From contig JAAFHU010000005.1 of NCBI GenBank assembly GCA_013297645.1, forward strand, positions 1 to 33,326: DNA of 33,326 bases, given 5' to 3'. The DNA is from Actinomycetota bacterium. Lineage in GTDB: Bacteria; Actinomycetota; Actinomycetes; Actinomycetales; Microbacteriaceae. Below the pieces are notes generated by a model that ran no database searches, was not told where the DNA came from, and saw nothing but the letters and a program-made list of their open reading frames with translations. This document shows positions 29,623 to 33,326 of the stretch, piece after piece; within the stretch, counting starts at the first letter, position 1; every line of letters starts with the position of its first letter. The position numbers and the translations under genes were made by a program.

Positions 29623-31763
29623 AGGGCGGTCACCGCTTCGCGCAGTTCGCTCTCTTCGGCGTCGACGCGGGCGTAGACGCCGCCGAGGGCGCCGGCCATT
29701 GCCTCGATGGTGAAGCTCTTCTCGACGGTGGCCCGTGACTGCAGGGCACGCACCTCGCCCGACTCGCCCTGGGCCGCGGCGAGCGCCTTCGTCATCGCGG
29801 TGCGCAAGCGCTTCGGGTCCCACGTGGGGGCGAGGTAGCCGGTGACCCCCTGCTCGACGTAGGTGGCCGGGCCACCGCTGTCGGGGCCGACCACGAGAAG
29901 TCCTGCGCCCATCGCCTCGAGGAGGGCGATGCCGAACTCCTCCTTGAGGCTGCCGCAGACGTAGATGCCGCGCGGGGCTGCGAGGTCACCGACGCCGAAG
30001 CGGGCGGCCGCGACCCAGCGCGCGACAACGTCGTTCGGGCGGTGGCCGGCGAGGATGAGGCCGGCCGCACGCCGTGCCGTCGGCGCGACAATCGCGTCGA
30101 TGAGGCCCAGTTGCTCCCGCTCGTCCGCCGAGGGGGTGACGAGGTCGCCACCGACGAGAATGAGGTTCGCCTTGTCGCGCAGCGGCCCGTTGGCCCACGC
30201 GTCGACGATGGTCGCCATGCCCTTGACGCGGTGGAAGCGCCCGACGCTGATGACGATCGGAAGGCCGCGGCGCTCGGCCGGCAGCTCGCTGAGCAGCTCT
30301 TCGAGCATGGCGAGCGGCGGGGTCGCGGGCTGGCCGGCGCTGAAGTCTGCGGCCTCGGAGACACCTTGGTCGACGACCCCGAGGTCGATGCCCTCGGGCA
30401 CGATGCTGTGGCGCTCGGGGTGCTTCGAGATGTCGATGCCGACGAGGGTCTTCATGTCTTCTGCCAGCTTCGGGCGCGGGAAGAGCACGGTGTGCGCGGC
30501 GTTCGAGGCGAGCTGCTGCACCAGGCGCGCGCGGAACCAGAAGTGCTCGGTCTCGTCGATATCGCCGAAGTTGGCGTGCGAGAGCCGTCCCGACAGGTCG
30601 AGGGTGTTGATGACCGCGTGCGGGTCGGGCGCGACGGTGAAGACCACGGGAATGTCGAGTTCGCGCGCGACGTCGGCCGCCGCGAGGCTGCCGACGTCGG
30701 CCATGCGCAGGTGCACGACATCGACGCCGCCGGCGGCGCGCAGCAGGCGGCGGATTCCGCGGCGGGCGGCGACGCGCAGCGGCCAGGCGTTGGCCGACTG
30801 CACCGGCTCGCTGAGCAGCGGGATGCGGCCGTAAACGTGGCCATCGGCGGCCGCGCTGATCGACGAGACACTCTCTGTCGCGTCGGCCACCGACCCGCGC
30901 GACATGGTCAGCACGCGGGTGTCGGCGTCGCGCGCGACGAGGGCGTCGCCGAGGCGCACGAGCAAGGTCGCGATACCGCCGTTGTCGCCGCGGCCGGCGT
31001 GCTGCAGGCCCGCGTCGATGTCGGCGTGCAGAAAGAGCTGGGCGACGCTGAGACGGTCGTGGTTCTTCGGGGGCAGCGGGGGTGCAGCGAGGTCGACGAT
31101 TGCGAGCTTGGCGACGTCGGCGAGCACGTCGCCGCCGAGACTGAGCGCGTCGAGCAGCGCGGGCACCTCTTTGTCGGTGCGGCGCTGGCCGAGGGCCGAG
31201 ACGGCGGCGATGCGCACATTCTCGGGCTCCGACTGGTCGGCAGCGATGCGCAGCAGGGGGCCGCTGGCGATGCGGTGGCGCACGAGGCCGATTGTCTCGA
31301 CGAGGCGGTACCGGGCCTCCGGCGCGGTGATGCCGAGCAGCGCGCCCTCGAGGCCGATAGCCACGTGCTTGGCGGCCTCCGACGACCACTGCTCGAGCGT
31401 GCGCTGCGCGAGCATGCCGCCGAAGCCGCCGGCGGCCACGGTGGCAACGAGGCGGCCGATGGTGTCGTAGCGCGGCAGTCGCGAGGCGAGCGCCCACGTC
31501 GCGTGCTCGCGGATGAACGCGCGGTCGTCGCTGAGCAGATCGCTGAGCAGCACGTCGGCCTCGGCGTCGAAGACCTGCGCGAGGGCGTGCACTGCAGCGA
31601 TCGCGGCGATCTGGTCATCGCCGGTCAACGCGCTCGTGAGAACGCGGATCGTGCGGGCTCCCCCGTCGCGATTCGCGTCGAAGGCGAGGTCATCGGCGAG
31701 GCGCAGCGCGTCGATCACGCGGTCCGCGTTGCGGACTGCGTCGAGTGAGGTAAGGATTCCCAC
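29619..31763 (-). CDS. HEAT-repeat and GT4 glycosyltransferase fusion protein
   Basis: The protein (714 residues from the GTG at 31763) has an N-terminal alpha-solenoid of about 240 residues with HEAT/PBS-lyase-type repeats (for example ADVLLSDLLSDDRAFIREHATWAL and PLLRIAADQSEPENVRIAAVSALGQRR). A retaining GT4 glycosyltransferase follows: the Gly-rich acceptor-side loop HAGRGDNGGIATLLVRLGDAL, PVVFTVAPDPH, VISVGRFHRVKGM, and the donor motif GSLKEEFGIALLEAMGAGLLVVGPDSGGPATYVEQG with its E-x7-E pair. The GDNGG and layout recall sucrose-phosphate-synthase-like GT4 enzymes. The GTG at 31763 has GAAAGG upstream; an ATG at 31808 with no ribosome site is the alternative. It forms an operon with the GT1 gene (4-nt overlap). 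Confidence 0.88.
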   Translation of the reverse strand: MGILTSLDAVRNADRVIDALRLADDLAFDANRDGGARTIRVLTSALTGDDQIAAIAAVHALAQVFDAEADVLLSDLLSDDRAFIREHATWALASRLPRYDTIGRLVATVAAGGFGGMLAQRTLEQWSSEAAKHVAIGLEGALLGITAPEARYRLVETIGLVRHRIASGPLLRIAADQSEPENVRIAAVSALGQRRTDKEVPALLDALSLGGDVLADVAKLAIVDLAAPPLPPKNHDRLSVAQLFLHADIDAGLQHAGRGDNGGIATLLVRLGDALVARDADTRVLTMSRGSVADATESVSSISAAADGHVYGRIPLLSEPVQSANAWPLRVAARRGIRRLLRAAGGVDVVHLRMADVGSLAAADVARELDIPVVFTVAPDPHAVINTLDLSGRLSHANFGDIDETEHFWFRARLVQQLASNAAHTVLFPRPKLAEDMKTLVGIDISKHPERHSIVPEGIDLGVVDQGVSEAADFSAGQPATPPLAMLEELLSELPAERRGLPIVISVGRFHRVKGMATIVDAWANGPLRDKANLILVGGDLVTPSADEREQLGLIDAIVAPTARRAAGLILAGHRPNDVVARWVAAARFGVGDLAAPRGIYVCGSLKEEFGIALLEAMGAGLLVVGPDSGGPATYVEQGVTGYLAPTWDPKRLRTAMTKALAAAQGESGEVRALQSRATVEKSFTIEAMAGALGGVYARVDAEESELREAVTAL

Positions 31764-31864
31764 GGGCGGCCTTTCGGTTGTGCGGCCCTCAACGGGCCGA
31801 CCCTGCATCGTACCGAGCGCAACTGACGCGCGGCTGACCCTTGCGTTTAGTCGATACTTGATGA

Positions 31865-33007
31865 ATGCATTTCGTAGCCATCGGCGATATCGGTCCCGTC
31901 GACGGAATGCTCCACGTGGGCGATGAGGCCATGTTCGAGGCGCTCGTGCTCGAGCTGCGGGCGCGGGGCGTCGACCGCATCACCGCCATCACGTCCAACT
32001 CCGCCGACAGCGCCGCGCGCTACGGCGTCGATACCCTTGCCGGGCTCGGTTTCACCGCCGACCGGGAGCACAACGAGCGGCTGCTGGCGGGGGGCGTGAG
32101 CGCTGCCGTCCGGGAGGCGGTCGAGCAGGCCGACGCGGTCGTCGTCGCCGGCGGCGGCAACATGACGTCGATCTGGCCCGCCCATGTGTACGCGCGGGCG
32201 GCGCTGGGGGCCGTGGCGGCATCCAGCAGTGTTCCCTTCGTGGTGAGCGGGCAGACGATCGGGCCGCAGTTGAACGAGCGGGACTCCGAGCTCGTCGCCG
32301 GCATGCTGCGCTCGAGTGCGCTCTTCGGTGTGCGCGAGCGCGACAGCCTCGCGCTGTGCAGCTCGCTCGGCCCCTCACCGTCATTGAACGCGGACGACGC
32401 CTCCTTTCTCGCAGACATCACGACGACGCGCGAGCCGCTGCCCCCTGTTCCCTATGCCCTTGTCTCGCTGTCGACCCACACCGCCGACTTCGACAAAGCC
32501 CACTTCGTCACGGCGATGGCGGCCATGCTCGACGAGGTTGCGCGAAACACCGCCGTGCTGTTCAGCGCGCACTTCACCCCGTTCGACGGACCACCGCGCG
32601 GCGATGAGGTCATGCACGAGCGGGTGCGGTCGGCGATGACGCAGCCGAGCGGGGTGGTGCGCGTGCGGGACTCCGCCACGAGCGCGGCCCTGGCCCGCGG
32701 CGCCGAGCTCGTCATCAGCAGCCGCTACCACCCGGTCGTCTTCGCCGTCTCGGGCGGCGTGCCGTCGATCGGGGTTCCGGTCGACGATTACACGACCACG
32801 AAGCTGCACGGCGCGCTCGGCAACTTCGGCCAGAGCTCGCTGCTGCCGATCGAGCGGCTGCTCGCCGGCGACGGGCCCGACCTGGCCTTCGACGTCTGGC
32901 AGGCGCGGGCGGTGATCCGCGAGCGCGGCCTGGCCGAGGCTGCCGTGCAACGGGCCGCGTCGACGGCCTGGTGGGACCGCGTCGCTACAGCAGGCGGATC
33001 CAGATAG
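31865..33007 (+). CDS. Polysaccharide pyruvyl transferase family protein
   Basis: The 380-residue protein shows the PS_pyruv_trans layout: an N-terminal GDIGPVDGMLHVGDEAMFEALV (family G-N/D-x-G-D/E-A motif), a central VVAGGGNMTSIWP, VVSGQTIGPQLNERD, VRERDSLAL, and a C-terminal VISSRYHPVVFAVSGGVPSIGVPVDDYTTTKLHGAL. CsaB-like enzymes add ketal pyruvate to cell-wall polymers used for S-layer anchoring, and others modify exopolysaccharides. It is divergent from the HEAT-GT4/GT1 operon, suggesting one locus for a surface glycan. The ATG lacks a ribosome site, and a GATACT (31853-31858) 6 nt upstream of the ATG suggests a leaderless mRNA. Confidence 0.9.
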   Translation: MHFVAIGDIGPVDGMLHVGDEAMFEALVLELRARGVDRITAITSNSADSAARYGVDTLAGLGFTADREHNERLLAGGVSAAVREAVEQADAVVVAGGGNMTSIWPAHVYARAALGAVAASSSVPFVVSGQTIGPQLNERDSELVAGMLRSSALFGVRERDSLALCSSLGPSPSLNADDASFLADITTTREPLPPVPYALVSLSTHTADFDKAHFVTAMAAMLDEVARNTAVLFSAHFTPFDGPPRGDEVMHERVRSAMTQPSGVVRVRDSATSAALARGAELVISSRYHPVVFAVSGGVPSIGVPVDDYTTTKLHGALGNFGQSSLLPIERLLAGDGPDLAFDVWQARAVIRERGLAEAAVQRAASTAWWDRVATAGGSR

Positions 33008-33101
33008 CCGCCGGGCTCGGCGACGTGCACTGCTCGACCTCCCACGGCTCGCGCTCGGCCAGGGGAACGTAGGTCAACCACTCTCGTACTCGTGTGAACA
33101 T
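32985..33101 (-). CDS. Possible 38-residue protein
   Basis: ATG at 33101 opens a 38-residue frame (MFTRVREWLTYVPLAE at the start, AAIWIRLL at the end) that overlaps the end of the pyruvyl transferase gene by 23 nt on the opposite strand. Its balanced Trp/Tyr/Glu composition is more protein-like than the surrounding shadow frames, but no ribosome site is visible and no family is recognised. Confidence 0.35.
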   Translation of the reverse strand: MFTRVREWLTYVPLAEREPWEVEQCTSPSPAAIWIRLL

Positions 33102-33152
33102 GACTGGACGACGAACGCCGCGCGCGCTTATCGACAGCGGTAACGTCAGAGC

Positions 33153-33326
33153 ATGAAACGAATCGTGCGCCGCATTCTCCTCGGGGTGGCCGTCGCCCTC
33201 ATCGCCGCGCTCGTCGCCTTCGTGATCTGGGCCGAGAACCCCATGCGCGCCGAGGCGGGCGCGCTGTCGACCGTGTCGTACGTCGACCAGCCCGAGGGCG
33301 TTGTGCTCACGCCCGACGAGCCCAAC
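33153..33326 (+). CDS. Alpha/beta-hydrolase-like protein, N-terminal part (truncated by window end)
   Basis: The 58 visible residues start MKRIVRRILLGVAV, followed by a hydrophobic signal anchor (about residues 7-26), then IWAENPMRAEAGAL and YVDQPEGVVLTPDEPN running off the window. This opening resembles membrane-anchored alpha/beta hydrolases of the dienelactone-hydrolase-like group that begin with a signal anchor and a WAxxPxxAE segment. The catalytic residues are beyond the window, so the assignment is tentative. Confidence 0.5.
   Translation, partial: MKRIVRRILLGVAVALIAALVAFVIWAENPMRAEAGALSTVSYVDQPEGVVLTPDEPN

Noticed and set aside
30042-31748. Plus-strand 568-residue open frame
   Set aside because: Antisense shadow of the HEAT-GT4 gene, with no domain motif or ribosome site.
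1-33326. CRISPR arrays, insertion sequences, rRNA genes, phage structural genes
   Set aside because: No regularly spaced repeats, transposase motifs, rRNA or capsid/tail proteins were seen on either strand.

Overview
This is chromosomal DNA of a high-GC Gram-positive actinobacterium. The codon and base use, the LAXTG-type wall anchor, many GTG starts, ATGA/GTGA gene overlaps, leaderless-looking starts and the set of conserved hypotheticals point to the order Micrococcales, most likely Microbacteriaceae. The family is an inference and no species is claimed.

Left flank (1-14109): the tail of an unknown gene, an SRPBCC protein, then a minus-strand run (4418 down to 749) of an XRE repressor with its membrane partner, a GH32/GH68-like glycosidase, a heliorhodopsin and a multi-span membrane protein. 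Next come a flavin pyridine-nucleotide oxidoreductase, a small membrane protein, a MacB-type ABC exporter with a co-transcribed TetR regulator, a membrane protein, a sortase-anchored LamG wall protein, a cupin plus DAO-type flavin oxidase pair, and a renalase-like oxidase.

Integrated element (14110-26532): a 47-bp exact copy of the 3' part of tRNA-Arg(ACG) lies at 14110-14156. The intact tRNA is at 26486-26561. Between them is 12.4 kb of accessory DNA with no recognisable integrase. Its cargo concerns metals and the cell envelope: a CmtR-type Cd/Pb sensor with a 21-residue peptide containing eight cysteines; a small membrane protein behind a short promoter-terminator unit; DUF1232; a 31-residue membrane peptide, a DUF6153-like protein and a DUF305 lipoprotein behind a CsoR/RicR-like copper operator; a PAP2 phosphatase, COG4705 membrane protein, response regulator and kinase operon; an acidic secreted repeat protein; and an ABC exporter, lipoprotein, response regulator and kinase operon. 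The last operon and the acidic protein gene carry the same 11-bp-spaced boxes at the same distance from the -10, which suggests one regulon.

Right flank (26562-33326): a secreted lysozyme-like protein, DUF4287, and a glycan locus (phage-type glycosyltransferase, GT1 glycosyltransferase, a HEAT-repeat/GT4 fusion, polysaccharide pyruvyl transferase), ending in a truncated alpha/beta hydrolase.

The features most worth following up are the integrase-less tRNA island, the CmtR/micro-metallothionein pair, the shared regulator boxes, the heliorhodopsin, and a perfect 15-bp inverted repeat that buries the ribosome site and start codon of the TetR gene.
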